From Terana coerulea (Eukaryota; Basidiomycota; Agaricomycetes; Polyporales; Phanerochaetaceae), in the NCBI GenBank assembly GCA_024811115.1, contig JAKOGH010000097.1, positions 186,001 through 250,000 on the forward strand: DNA of 64,000 nucleotides, read 5' to 3'. Every line of letters begins with the position of its first letter. Position 1 is the stretch's first letter. A program made the translations under genes and the position numbers. Of the stretch, positions 15,612 to 27,039 are shown one piece after another. The notes under the pieces were generated by a model. The model did no database searches and was not told where the DNA came from. It worked only from the letters and a program-made list of their open reading frames with translations.

Positions 15612-16596
15612 GCTAGGGCCAGCACTTGTACCACTCCGTCCCATGGACGAAGCGGCTAAGGTCGAGCTCGACGGGCTCAGTGACAATGAGCTGCTTCATT
15701 CCCGGTCTAAAAGTCGATCGCGGTACGCCTCGGAATCCAGAAGATCCTCTCGCCGTCTGGCCCCCAAAAACCATCCATCAGAGTCCTGAATGTTGCCATT
15801 AGCCGGGAATGGGATGACTGCATCTACTAGGCTGGCATTCTCCCGGGTGTCCCGCTGCGGCATTGCATGTGCAGGGTTGCTGGAGAATAACGCAGAAGCA
15901 CTACGCGTCTCAACGGCGTCTAGGATCGAAGAAGTCAGTACCTGGTCATGGTCGACAGCTGTTGAACTCACCCGTTAAGTCCACGGCGGATGAAACATTC
16001 CATGGTTGAACGTTGAACAACGTCACTGACGGTTTGCACAGCAATCATGCCCGTGGGGGAAAAGACAAGCGACTTTGCCCAGTCCAGAATATCAAGTTGG
16101 TGCATCTGCTGTTGCGTTGCAACATTTCAAATCCGACCAGTAGAGTCGTAGGACCCAGAGGCGAGGTGTGAGCCATTCGGGGAGAATGCGACTGAATAAA
16201 TTCCCTTCGTGTGCCCCTCCAGCGGCCCGCCTATAAGTTCTCTAGTCTCAGTGCTCCAAATTCGAACAATAGCATCGAGGAGCCAGAGGCAAGGTAAGCG
16301 TCGGTGGGGGAGAATGCGACTGAAAAGACGGCCCTCTTACGTTCCTCCAGCGGCTCGCCCATAAGCTCTGTGGCCTCGCTGTTCCAGATCCGAACGGTGG
16401 CGTCGTATGAGCTAGAGGCAAGGTGAGCGCCGTTGGGGGAAAATGCAATCGAATAAATCCCCTCCTCGTGTCCCTCTAACGGCTGGCCTATGGGATCTCC
16501 AGTCTTGCTGTCCCAGAACTGAATGGTACCGTCGTAAGAGCCAGAGCAGAGATGCATGCAATCCTGAGATATGACAACACGTCTGTCCCAGTCCAT
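15612..16596 (-). pseudogene. Decayed WD40-repeat gene (3' part)
   Basis: WD40 repeats are clear: CMHLCSGSYDGTIQFWDSKT, IYSIAFSPNGAHLASSSYDA and VFSVAFSPTDAYLASGSS. A one-base break near 16290 is followed in another frame by IVRIWSTETRELIGGPLEGH and HLASGSYDSTGRI, where the expected Trp codon is a stop (TGA for TGG, about 16144). Further left come IPFPANGNIQDSDGWFLG and FVHGTEWYKCW, the usual closing pieces of fungal WD40 proteins of the NACHT-WD40 type, again in different frames. No ATPase part is nearby. A frameshift plus an in-frame nonsense codon make this a relic rather than a gene, though one of the lesions alone could be sequencing error. Confidence 0.7.
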
Positions 16597-16971
16597 TTGC
16601 TTCGTTTTGCCTCAGACGGCGGTGTGCTTCGATAAATCCAACACCCCCACTCGAACGAGTGAGACATTGCTAGTATTTCGCAGTGTTAGCCGTACCCACT
16701 TGATCAACCTAACCGCGAACACGCACCAGCAGTAGTCATTGATTTTGAAGATGGGAACATGACAGACGACGACTGTCTGCACCAAGCATCCAAAGTCTGT
16801 AACAAATAGATGCTATCAATTTACCTCCTTGCTCTGAGCGCCTGTGAATGAGGCTAGGCAGTGGATGACGAACTTCCCACCGCCGTCTACGCAGCGACAC
16901 CGAGCTTACTGGCAACACGTTTATTCAAAATAATTGTTATTGACCAGGACCAAAGCCACATCCACGGCGAT
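16597..16971. other. Intergenic region
   Basis: Lies between the WD40 relic and the stop of the CCHC/PSP gene. Nothing is recognised in it. Confidence 0.4.
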
Positions 16972-18039
16972 CTATTCAGAGTCGGAGATGTCCATGTCGC
17001 ACTCCTCGGCGGCGTCGGTGGCATCCATACCCGAGCGCAATAGTTGAGTCGGTGTCGCATAAGGTAATAACGGCGGCGGCTCCACCGGCGGTAGGGGCAG
17101 TGGTATTGAAAAAGGTAATGGCGGAGGTCCAGATGGCGGTGGCGGTGGAGAAAGAGGCGGCGGAAGAGGTGGTGGCGTAGAGCTTGGAGGCGGTGGCGGA
17201 TGGATCGACGGCAACAAGTCCGCAAAGACGTCGTACGGATCTGTGTCTCGCAGCGGCGGCGGTGTGTAGGCGAAGAGAAGGGTGTTGGAGAAGTGTGTCT
17301 CGGGGTATTCTGCCCATCTGTATAGGGTTGAAGCTTTCGCGAACACCTGAGGACGTGGAGACTCCGGGGCACGTTCGCCCACATCGTCTGTCTCCTGAGC
17401 CGAGACTGGTTTTTCTTTCAACTGCGCTTTGGAGCGTAGTGGTAATTCCTCGGACTCCGTGTCGCCATGTATGAAGAATAGATTCTCCTCTTCCTCTGGC
17501 GTACTGATCTCCGACGCGTCTTGTCCCGTTATCCTCTTCCATACGCTTATCCTCGGATCTTCCTCTGCCACCCATCCTTTGGGATATCCGTGCTCTGAAA
17601 TGTTGCGTAACCACGGGTAGCGCATGCCAGGATCCCAGACACCCTCGGCAATGCCTAGTGCATCCTTCAACAATTCACCACGAATCTTCCCAGCCTCGAA
17701 GTCATCCAGCCACTGTATTCGTTGCTTCTTCCACTCTTCGACTTCATGTATCCTGCGCATCTCGAGTGGCGGACCAGACGATTTGAAGAACTCGTACATT
17801 TGCCGCGAGAGGCTGATGAGCTTCCGGTCGTGCGGCTCAGGACACTCGTAGACGACATGTCCCGGCTCTCCACAGTTGAAACACCTTCTAACGTCCGCGT
17901 CCTCCGCGTCCTCCTCTACTCCAAGCACGCCACCTGGCACCGAGCGCACGTACAGCGGCGCGTCGACGACGTCTATGCACCCGGGCTCGTCGTACTGCCC
18001 GTCGTCGCGCCAGAAGAGCCCTCCTGCTTCGCCTGCCAT
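16972..18039 (-). CDS. CCHC zinc-knuckle and PSP-domain protein (ZCCHC8-like)
   Basis: A single open frame of 355 residues starts at the ATG at 18039 (MAGEAGGLFWRDDGQYDEPG). Residues about 56-70 form a zinc knuckle, CFNCGEPGHVVYEC (C-x2-C-x4-H-x4-C). After RQMYEFFKSS comes a PSP domain: GKIRGELLKDALGI and YPWLRNISEHGYPKGWV, the proline-rich region found in SAP145 and ZCCHC8. The C-terminal third is acidic, then a long polyproline tract (PPPPPSSTPPPLPPPLSPPP), and ends CDMDISDSE. ZCCHC8 scaffolds the nuclear NEXT complex that feeds RNA to the exosome, so a nuclear RNA-processing role is likely. The first 66 nt of this frame overlap the end of the glutaredoxin-like gene in another frame. A start further upstream in this frame exists but reads like a shadow of the neighbour. 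Confidence 0.8.
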   Translation of the reverse strand: MAGEAGGLFWRDDGQYDEPGCIDVVDAPLYVRSVPGGVLGVEEDAEDADVRRCFNCGEPGHVVYECPEPHDRKLISLSRQMYEFFKSSGPPLEMRRIHEVEEWKKQRIQWLDDFEAGKIRGELLKDALGIAEGVWDPGMRYPWLRNISEHGYPKGWVAEEDPRISVWKRITGQDASEISTPEEEENLFFIHGDTESEELPLRSKAQLKEKPVSAQETDDVGERAPESPRPQVFAKASTLYRWAEYPETHFSNTLLFAYTPPPLRDTDPYDVFADLLPSIHPPPPPSSTPPPLPPPLSPPPPPSGPPPLPFSIPLPLPPVEPPPLLPYATPTQLLRSGMDATDAAEECDMDISDSE

Positions 18040-18357
18040 GTGTCGAGCGCCGTGTTCACGGTCTGCGCGTCCCAGCGGCCCTTCGCGACCTCGCTGCCGT
18101 CGATGTGCAGCGCGGGGATCCAATACACATACTTGCGCTTCCACGCCTCCTGACCCGGCGCCTGGATGTCCACCGTGCTCAGCTCAAAGGGCCTGTGCTG
18201 ACGGACCTTGGCGAGCTCGGCCTTCGCGACCTGTTAGGGCGGGTGAGAAGGCGGTGAGATTGCAGGGAGGGTACCACAAATGGCTTACGTCGCAGAGGGA
18301 GCAGTTGGGTCCAGAGTACAGGGTCAAACGAGGAAGCCGGCCCAGGCGTGCTGCCAT
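17973..18357 (-). CDS. Glutaredoxin-like protein (C5orf63/YDR286C, DUF836 family)
   Basis: Exon 1 (18357-18289) encodes MAARLGRLPRLTLYSGPNCS then LCD, and joins exon 2 (18230-17973) over a 58-nt intron: VAKAELAKVRQHRPFELSTV. The CSLC pair is the C-x2-C redox site at the start of a thioredoxin-fold helix, and KYVYWIPALHIDGSEVAKGR contains the expected cis-Pro strand. The product is about 108 residues, the normal size of this small glutaredoxin-like family, whose members are often mitochondrial. Its last 66 nt overlap the 5' end of the CCHC/PSP gene on the same strand in a different frame. Either two transcripts overlap, or a splice near TALDTWQ joins them; the sequence alone does not decide. 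Confidence 0.8.
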
Positions 18358-18849
18358 TCGAACTCGCAGCCTTCGTTGGACACTGAGATCTGAGACGGCT
18401 AGAGCAGAGAGTGTGAAGAGACTAAGTAACAACGAGAGTCAAGTGAAGGTTTGTGATTGGGTTAAGTCACGAGTAAGCATAAAGCCTATTCAGGCGCTAA
18501 ATAAAGCTATTGAAGTATACATACGGCTCTGAAGACTGCTACTGATGCTGTTTGAAATCCTTTCTTATGAGTCAGTCCAAAGTCAGTCACTTACCGCACG
18601 ACGTTCACGACAATCTGTAGTCTTGCGTTCAAGGAGAGTCTTGGATGCAAATGCGGTTCGAAACAGGCATGAATTATGCCGCATCGTGCGGCGCCCTCTA
18701 GTCTACAGCTGGTACCCTATTATATCGCTACAGCATGAATACACTAAAACTCGCAGAGTCTTGTGAAGTGTCCGGATAATACAACGGAAGCATGATGTTA
18801 CACGTCGCAGTAGTCGTGATGATCGGAGGTCTTTGTGATGATGGGTGGC
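18358..18849. other. Intergenic region
   Basis: Holds the promoter side of the glutaredoxin-like gene and the 3' side of the DUF7598-type gene. No gene is seen. Confidence 0.45.
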
Positions 18850-19801
18850 TCAGAGTGCGGTGTTGCTAGACTTGAAGTGAGGCTCGGGCGACCCTGCGCG
18901 CGAGCTCTGGGGGCGGGGTTGGGGTGCGTAGCGGGGAAGGGTCTCGAGGGGTTTTGAGATGAGGAAGCCTAAGCGCGACTGGTAAACAGCAGATCCAAAG
19001 CGTTCTGAAGAACAAAAGATGCGCACCTTTAAGGCCTGCCTTCTTCTCACCGGCCGTTCCGAAACCGTACGCGTCAGACTTCTCGCCCTTGTTGAACACA
19101 GGAAGCCATAAATCCTGACTGGGGGCGCGCGAACGTGGGCCGGATGTCCACAGAGGGCGGGAGGACGCCCTTCGCTTCTGCGCGCCACGACATGATCGAC
19201 CGCTTCGCCTTCGCGTGCTCGCGGAAGATGAGGCCGAGCAGCATGTTCAGGCAGCCGAGCGCGAACAGGAAGAACGCGGCGACGAGCGTGAAGTCGTCGA
19301 CGTGGTGCGAGAGGATGCTGGCGGCGATGAGCCCCTGGAAGATGCCCAGGGGTCCGAGCCCGAAGCTGGCGCCGAGCACGGGGAAGAAGCGGTCGAAGAA
19401 CTTGGCGGGCCAGCCAATCTCGGACATGATGAGGACGATGACCTGGAAGATAATAAGCAGGCGGTTGACGACGGCCCAGAAGACTCCGGCTGGTTGGTTG
19501 GGGACTGTGCTGTTTCTTTAAGCAGGTCGTAAAGTTAGCATGAGATCTGAACAGGCAACACGGAAACATACTCGATGTATTCGCAGTCAGTCATGTCGAC
19601 GTTACTTGAGTCTTTCATGAAGCGATTGACGGCTTCGACATCATTCACAAGCACAAATATGCTGCTCGCAAACACCAGTAGCATGGAAATAATGCTGAGG
19701 ATGCGGATGCCATTGAGGCCGATGAAGATGTCTACGGTTTTGTAAGTCCCAGACCGAGTCAGACACGTCATCTAAGACTTACATGCGCGTGGAGGAAGCA
19801 T
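18850..19801 (-). CDS. Four-helix membrane protein, DUF7598-type
   Basis: Start at 19801: MLPPRA splices over 51 nt to YIFIGLNGIRILSIISMLLV. A second intron after DMTDCEYI leads to NSTVPNQPAGVFWAVVNRLL. Hydrophobic helices are seen at ILSIISMLLVFASSIFVLV, LLIIFQVIVLIMSEIGW, LGPLGIFQGLIAASIL and FTLVAAFFLFALGCLNMLLG. The tail reads GEKSDAYGFGTAGEKKAGLKG and then, after an intron at about 18963-19028, FLISKPLETLPRYAPQ. YGFG.GEK.AGLKG and KPxETLPRYA are, as I recall them, recurrent in this basidiomycete family. Function is unknown. The join between RPTFARPQ and the GEKSDAYG exon is not fully resolved. Confidence 0.75.
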
Positions 19802-20508
19802 GATGGTCGTGGTATGTTTTCGGCGAGGTAGGTTGTGTGTTGACAAGCGTAAAATTAAGCAGATTCTTGCTGCAATGGGAGGTGGCCCAGCACCGGAGAA
19901 CTGAAGGAAAGAGAGTGAAGTGTGAGTGAGAGACCTCGAGTGGGGGACGTTACCAACGCTAATAAAGGCTCCTGCAAGCCAGCTCCAGCCTTTATATTAC
20001 GTGTGGTATTTCCGTATCGCATGGTTCAATGTTCCTATGGTCTCCGTTATTATTGTGTTTCCGGTGGCCATTGTTGCAGACAATAAGGACTTTGACGGCG
20101 TCTACGACAATGCCGGCCAAAATAGGCGATGCCGGGCGTCCTGGGAGTCACAAACAAGTCACAATGAGCGTGACCCGCCCTTTTGGCCGGCTTTGTGGCG
20201 TTGCGTCGGCAACCAAGCGTGGACGCCCGTCGGCAAGAACAAAGCGTTTTCGAAGCGTTGACACTCAGCAACGTAAATTTCATGGCCAGTATCAGACGGT
20301 AAGCTTGCAGACATCTCCACGCAGCTATTATCTCGTAGGCTTGAACTAATGACGAGTGCACTCTTGAATAACGAGATACGTTCCAGCTGGCATTAATTAA
20401 ACGAACATAATCTACAACCCCGGCACAAGAAAATATCCTCATACATGCGCTGTATGCACAACCGCGCACTGAGCAACCGTCCAGGTTTTGACAATTCACG
20501 TAGTCGCC
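19802..20508. other. Intergenic region
   Basis: About 700 bases upstream of the membrane-protein gene and downstream of the Ser/Thr-rich surface gene. No convincing coding sequence is seen. Confidence 0.45.
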
Positions 20509-21833
20509 CTAAGCCTCATACGCTGGAGGAGGGGCAGCACCGGGTTCCTCGTTGTCCTCCCTCGCTTCCGCCGCCTTGTTTCGCCGCCTCGATCCAGTTC
20601 CGGGAACAGCACCAGCATCTCGGTGGACAAACGGAGCGCTTGAAGTGCCAGCCGCTTCACCACTTCCCCCTGCAGCAGAACTGCTCTGGGCGCCCGCACT
20701 CTGCTCAGAAACGGGCATCGGATTCGGGTTTTGTATGTGTAGCTGGCGCGAAGGGTGCGAGTTGTCGGCGATACCGGGGGCGGTACCGCTATATACGCTG
20801 GGATCTGACGCAGTCACAGGTGGAGTGCGCGGTATACCGTGCGCGTTGCTCGCCAGACCGCCTGAAGCAACGGTAGTGCTGCGCCCAGGCGCAGTCGCAA
20901 GTGGTGCCGCTGCGGGAGCTCCGGACGTCGGGCCTGCGGAGGTCCCTCCGCCGACGGCGCTGTGTGCATAGGCGTTGAAGGGGGTGGGCGTGGTATCGTC
21001 ATCGAGAGGCACGCCGCCGCCCCGCTTGTCGTGCTTCACTGCCAGAGGCGGCCACTTGATATTATCGAAATCATCGTCACGGTGCTTGTGCTTATGCCGT
21101 CGTCTAAAGACAGCGTCAGCGGGCCCGCCGGAGAGAGATATGGTTGTAACGTACATTAATAACCATATCAAAATAATCAATGCAGCCAACCCGCCAACAC
21201 CTCCCACGACACCTCCAACGATAGGGCCAACGTTTGAATTCGACTTGCTTTGTGTATCAGTTACTGGGACCAGCGCAGTCGGGGTGACGACTGTGGTAAC
21301 AGTGCTTGAAACTATGATCACAGAGCCACCAGGCAGAGTGGAGGAGGATTGAATGACGGAGAGGGACGTCGAAGGTGGCAAAGTCGTCAGAGAAGAGGAA
21401 GATGCTTGGCTTGAAGTCGATGATGAGAATGAGGATGAGTCGGAACTGTTATTGCCATTGCTGCCTCCACCGCCACCGCCGTTTCCAACACTGGAGCAGG
21501 AAGTGGTGAAAAGGGTTGCGGTAGCTGATGTAGTTGTGAGCGGTACAGTGAGCACGACCTGTACCGGGGTGGTGACAACTTGTTCTGGATGACATAGTTA
21601 GATGGACCGATCTCGGATCCTCCGGAAACCATACCTGGAGTAAGAGTGCTCACAACATCCGACGTGCTACAACTGCTCACAGAAGCTCCTGTCGGCGTAA
21701 CGCACACAACCAGCTCGCTGGTCGTGATCGAAGCCGGGATAGTTGTGGTAGTATCCGAAGAGGTTGTTGAAAGGCTGCTTGTCGTTATCGTGGCGAACTG
21801 AGTCGCCGTAGGCGAAGTCTGGCATTGAGACAT
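20509..21833 (-). CDS. Ser/Thr-rich single-pass surface protein with PPxY tail
   Basis: ATG at 21833 opens MSQCQTSPTATQFATITTSS. The outer part is almost all Ser and Thr, with a Cys-containing stretch (VCVTPTGASVSSCSTSDVVS), and joins over a 51-nt intron (STLTP to EQVVTTPVQVV). After a Gly/Asn/Ser linker comes a membrane helix, IVGGVVGGVGGLAALIILIW, with a basic RRRHKHKHR stop-transfer run. The cytoplasmic tail of about 200 residues ends PGAAPPPAYEA, a PPxY motif that could bind WW-domain ubiquitin ligases of the Rsp5 type. The layout resembles wall-stress sensors of the Mid2/Wsc kind, but no WSC domain is seen. A signal peptide is missing at this ATG, so an upstream exon encoding one is likely. 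Confidence 0.7.
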
Positions 21834-24728
21834 GACCAGCGGCCAGGGTGAACGAAGACGAGGATGGCGGGGGAGTGCAAGTGCACGTTACACACACGGG
21901 CAATGTTCGCCTTTGGATTATGGAAGAGGCTGTGCAGGCCTAGGCATCAGAGTCCGCCAGGCGGAATGGCCCAAAAATGCGGGGCTGATCGTACCAAGGA
22001 CCAGGCTTCCAGATTTTGAGCTCGTTTGTGCCAGCGAGGGTTTGTAAGACTACGGGCTCGTCCCAGCAGGCAAGCTGACAAGCTCAAAGTCGGCCCTCTT
22101 GCATTCAAGTTTGCCGTGGCAGAGGGGTACCGCACGAGCCAAGCATGCCGGATTAATACCACATGTCCAAAATGGCACCGAGGTAATGCCAAGAACATAC
22201 GCGCAGCTGGCCGAAAAATTGGAGACAGGAGTAGCTTGGTTGATCTCAATACCGAGCCATGTCCAGAAGAAGAAGGGTCGATCTATGCGAAAGCCGACGT
22301 CGATTGACGGTAGGAGTCGTCGAAGTCAGGAACAAATCGCCTCCAGTCTTGCTCCAGTCGCTCTCGGCTCGGCTAGTTGTCGGGGCTTTCCACATTGGGC
22401 AAAGCGGCGGGTTATGAAGCGCTTGTTACACACCGATGACTTTGTTTTGACTTTGTTTCTTGTCCTTTGCCCTCATGCGCATACAACAAGCATAGAGCCC
22501 CCGCGGCGTGCTCAACATGGATTTTACCTCATACACATGTCGCAACACTCACAGTGTGGACCTGAAACTGTCGGAAGCTCGCACAATATACTGGCCAACT
22601 TACCTAGTACGTCTGAACCCTTGGCCAGTCATTTTAACCCGGATAACGGGTACCCATGACATGTACTCTCAGCTAGGCTCAGCTACGCACAGCATAAATT
22701 TTGTGGTGAGGCTTGCGGTTATGCAATATTCAGAGCATTGCTGAGCAGAAAAAGTACAGCGCATCAGCCAGAACTTCTAAACCAACATCCCACTGCGCTG
22801 GAAATTCTGCTGTGAGGGGTGCAGCGGACCTCGCCGCTGAATACAAACGCCACTGGGCACTCAGCGGTGTGTAAAAGTTCTTGACGCTTTCCGCAGGTAC
22901 TCATTTGCGCTCTGATATGTTTATGACTGTCTCGTCGCGGGCTACTTTTTAGCGTGCTACTGGGGTATGTCCAGTTACCACGAGTGTCTGAAGGCCTAAT
23001 CTTCCCCTCCCAATTCCCAAACAAGCTATGCTCACAACTGACTCTGAATCCGGTTACCATATGTTTATCGCATCCCGATTCGCGAAGGCTGCATTGGACT
23101 CGAGCAGGACCTGGAGTGGTTCTGTAGGAGCTACTCAGCCAGCGTAGCATTTCCTTCACAACTCCGCCACCATCGGGTTACATGATGCCGAGTACAGTTA
23201 TCCAGGTAAGTTCTATATCCAATGAATGCTCTCTGCGATGCTCATGACACTACCTTTAGGCGCATATACCCACTCCACTACCCTTGACCGAAATCCGAGA
23301 CTTCGGAGTGCTTTATCTCCCATCTTCAACAGGTGCTGCAGCGTCTTTCTTCGGGTCTCAGCTTGAGTTCAACAAGGTCAGACGACCCTATAACCCGTGG
23401 ACGCCCGTCGATGATCTCAACTCTACATTACAGGCGTAGCTCACCTTCCTTACCGGCAGCAAAGCTGGACTATGTAGGAGTTCCGATCAAATCCAAAGCC
23501 CATTCTGCGACACGAGTCTATCAGACTTGCTCTCTCTCCACCTGCTGCGATGATAATCAGTAGCGACAGAATATGATCAGTCTCATCCCACAGGTGATCA
23601 TCCTGGGGAGGCTCGTAGCCTCCACAAGACGTTCGCCGTTTGATCCCTAAGGTATCATGGTTAGGTTTTTGGACATCTGGTGTGAAACATCTAAGTGTTC
23701 AGCTGCGACTATGGTAAGTTCTGTCGCTTTTGCTCTCTTGAGCTGCTACAGGGGCTGAACTCTTTGAGATAGAAGATACGCCTCCATATTGCGCCTGCCT
23801 AGAGCAATTACCAGAAAGGTGTGGTCACAAAGCGGACAGCTCGTGAGATGGTCGGCAGTGTCATCATGACTGTCATCGGCCGTATGCTCCAAGGTGGGCC
23901 TATCGTGACCGTAAATGGCGGCTAAATACCTGTCTGGCGTACAACGGAATTCTGAACCAAGGGGATGTGACGTAGTATTATGGGGACTATCCCCAGCGCA
24001 GGTCACGAAATGCCGATGCGTGCATTTCGGTGAAGCTCTTCGCCATCAACCCTTGCGTTCCCCACTATGTTTCAATCATGCAAGCTATCATCGCCACATT
24101 GGAGACGTGAGAGACACGTTGAAATAAACCCTCGCGCAAGCTTTCCACTGACCTGTTAGTCTGTTCCGAGGGTGCCGTGTTGAGCGTCGAGACACGGGCG
24201 GTACGGCTCTATAGAAATGCTAGCGCCACGGACCCTGAGCTCGAGGCTTTGGACGGGCTTCGATTCCTCTCATCCCTGGCAGGAATTTCTGGATGTCTTC
24301 CAGTTATTAAACTGGACATCTCATAATTCACCGTCTCAACAGCCGTGGGTGGATCGACAGACAAATGTTCTCAAACCCCAATGTCCGCACGCTTGGCGTC
24401 CGTCCAGTCTCAACTCGGGAGCGGGCATAGCGGTGCAGCGCCCTCTGATGGACCCTCCTGTGGCGAATAGACTTCCGTCTGTGCGAGGAGGATGCCGATC
24501 GCGCTGTGGTTTCAAGCCAGCCGGCTCCTGAGCGGCCAGTCAGGTGTACTCAGCCGTGATTGGCTCCGCTCGCCCAAGCCCGCGCCGTGACAGCATTGCC
24601 CTTCTAGCCGTGGTTAGCGCAAGCCGCCCTGAGCTGCTCATAAAAGCGTTGGGCGGATTACGAAACCTTCTTCCGAACATACCTTGCCCTATCCGCTGCA
24701 CCCCCGTGTATGGTCCCCGATCGCACGC
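21834..24728. other. Long gene-poor stretch with possible decayed coding pieces
   Basis: No full gene can be built here. Two short stretches read like old exons: 23291-23439 (+), FGVLYLPSSTGAAASFFGSQ and on to a stop, and about 24180-24325 (+), RLYRNASATDPELEALDG. Neither has a recognised family, a start codon in a good context or clear splice partners. Base composition is more even than in the flanking genes. Confidence 0.35.
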
Positions 24729-26753
24729 ATGAGCCTCAACAGCCAGACGTACGGGGCTCTCCTCGTTGGAGGGCTCATATCATTGTTGTAAGCCCTCCTA
24801 GACTCATTTGTCAGCCGACATCTATAACTGATACATGATATGACCAGCCTGTCGGGGATTGTTTCGACTCAGGTCTTCCTTTACCGCCGAACCTATCCCA
24901 GCGATAGGTCACGAAACAAGGCGATGGTAAGCACCTGCCCATTTTCTACTTGGCATGCATATTGACCAAGTAAAATAGGTTGGCTTAGTGTGGTAAGCTC
25001 GGCCGCCTTGACCGCCTTGACCTTGGTTGACAGTCTGCCAGGCTACTGGATCTCCTCCACTCCTCCTTTGTTATCGCGTCAGTTTTTCATTACTTGGTCG
25101 GTGGGTACAGCGATTCGACCGCTATACTGCACATAAGTTGGTGGGTCATGCATGCATCTCAACCTGCTGGCAGAGCTGATTTACCGTCTTTATTAAAGGC
25201 CAGTCAGCGTAAGTATTGTCAGTGCCTATATCTTCTTATCTCCGTCTGACTCTGTCTTGCAGGTGACAATATCAATCACCGGCTTCCTCACATTCGTTAT
25301 CCACCTGTGAGTAGCATATCCGCCAATAGCTCCCTCATCGTCGACACTGATCCCAAGCGCTTCTCAGCTTCTTCACGCATCGAGTTTGGACACGTACGTA
25401 CTTTGTGGATTGCATCTACATACCACATCCACTAATCCAACATCTTAACAGTAAGCAAGGGGAACAAATGGCTCACCGGCACCATCGTGCGTTCCCCGAA
25501 CCTCTGCCCGGCTACTGATCTCGCTGACCCGTCGGATCAACCCAGGCCACACTCGCATTCCTCCGCATGTGTAGGTCCCTGTGTGTCCCTTGCCGATCCC
25601 CCGCACTAATGATTTACCCCGCATTGCAGTGAGCGCATTCGGTATGTGCTGTTATCGTGCTGCGTATTGCTGCCGCTCAACCGCTCGTCGACGTCGTTAG
25701 GTACGGTCATACAGATGCACCGGTTCCGCACTTGGGTGGGGTTTCATCACGGCGCTGCGGTAAGTCGCCAGTGCTGCTAGTGACAGATTAGGAGGTTGAC
25801 ATAAGGGATAGTGGTCGTTCACCACGGGTTTGGCGATCTCTGCGATCGTCGACTTCTTGATCGCCACGTCGCTGCTGCACTACCTGAGGAAGAGCCGAAC
25901 AGGGTTTTCGAAGTAAGCTGCGTCTCTGTTGCCTAACCTCGCTTCGCGCACTCACGAATTATGTCAGCATGGACCAGATTATTGGCTCCATCATTGTCTA
26001 CACCATCGAGAATGGCCTCTTGACATCCTTCCTGACCACAGCATCGCTCATTTGCGTACGTACCCTAGCACTTTCTATACGCGTTCCCGTTGACTAATGT
26101 CGCATGCACTCTAGTGGCTAACGATGCCAGGGAACTTCATCTTCTTGGCTCTCCACTTCTGCATCAGCAAGAGCAAGCCGCCATTTTCTTCAATTTCTCT
26201 ACACCCTACTGACTGAGTTTCGGTGTCTATAGCCTACGCCAATTCATTCCTGGCAACGTTAGTAACGCAGTTCAATCAGATTGTCCTCCATATTGATGGA
26301 GTTAATACCCACCAGACTGAACGCACGGACACACCTCAAGGAGCAGTCAGGCCACTTCGCTCCAGAACGAAACCAAAGCTTCCGCCTCCCGACGCTCTTC
26401 AAGTCGTCCAACGGCGTCCAGCGCAGCCAGACAGTGAGTACGAAGTACTCTACCAAGTCCGGGGCGTCCGTTCAACCAGTCTCGTTCGGACGACAGAACG
26501 CGAGCGAGCTGAATCCGGCGAGCACGGTGCGTACCTTTCATGTCCCCCATGCCGACGTTGATTGAAGACGGCTCCTTAGCTTCATGTACACGTCGAGAAG
26601 ACTGTGCATTGCGTTACGGACGCTGGATCCGTCAACGACGCTGAGACGGAAAGCATCGAGCCCGTTAAGCCGGCGTACATCCCGGACCAGGCCGACGGAG
26701 ATGCACCGTTCAGCAACCTGGCTACTACTGCGTTCTCCCACTCCAAGGCATAA
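24729..26753 (+). CDS. DUF6534-family multi-pass membrane protein
   Basis: About ten short exons starting at ATG 24729: MSLNSQTYGALLVGGLISLL, LSGIVSTQVFLYRRTYPSDR, NKAMVGLVW then LLDLLHSSFVIASVFHYLVG, DSTAILHISWPVSVTISIT, GFLTFVIHLFFTHRVWTLSK, FHHGAAWSFTTGLAISAIVD, FLIATSLLHYLRKSRTG, MDQIIGSIIVYTIENGLLTS and MPGNFIFLALHFCISKSYAN. The order of seven hydrophobic segments, with VWLLDxxH and HRVW in the right places, is that of the large basidiomycete DUF6534 family. The tail from about 26303 (LNARTHLKEQSGHFAPERNQ) is cytoplasmic and polar, ending AFSHSKA. Family members resemble receptors, but no ligand is known. Splice sites between the segments are regular, so the gene looks intact. Confidence 0.85.
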
Positions 26754-27039
26754 AGGAGCCGTGAAAACCGTTGTGGCCTCCACACCTGTCCGCCTTCCAC
26801 TATCATCTCCCGCCGCTCTCTTCTTTACTGTTCCACTCCCAGTATTGGGATTATCTGTAATGTACGGCTATGTGGGTATACCGAATTGCTATGTATCTAT
26901 TACGATGCGCACACACTCCGCCAGTACGGAGTGTCTCGCCGTGTACATGTCTATGTATTTTTGTTTTCCTATGATCATGATGTGCGTTATGGGCAAGCCC
27001 GACCGCCCGCGCGCTTCAGTGCGCTTCGCCTCCTCGATC
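26754..27039. promoter_or_regulatory. Short intergenic region before the kinase-like gene
   Basis: Fewer than 300 bases between the DUF6534 stop and the next start. It must hold the 3' end of one gene and the promoter of the next. No clear TATA box is seen. Confidence 0.3.
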
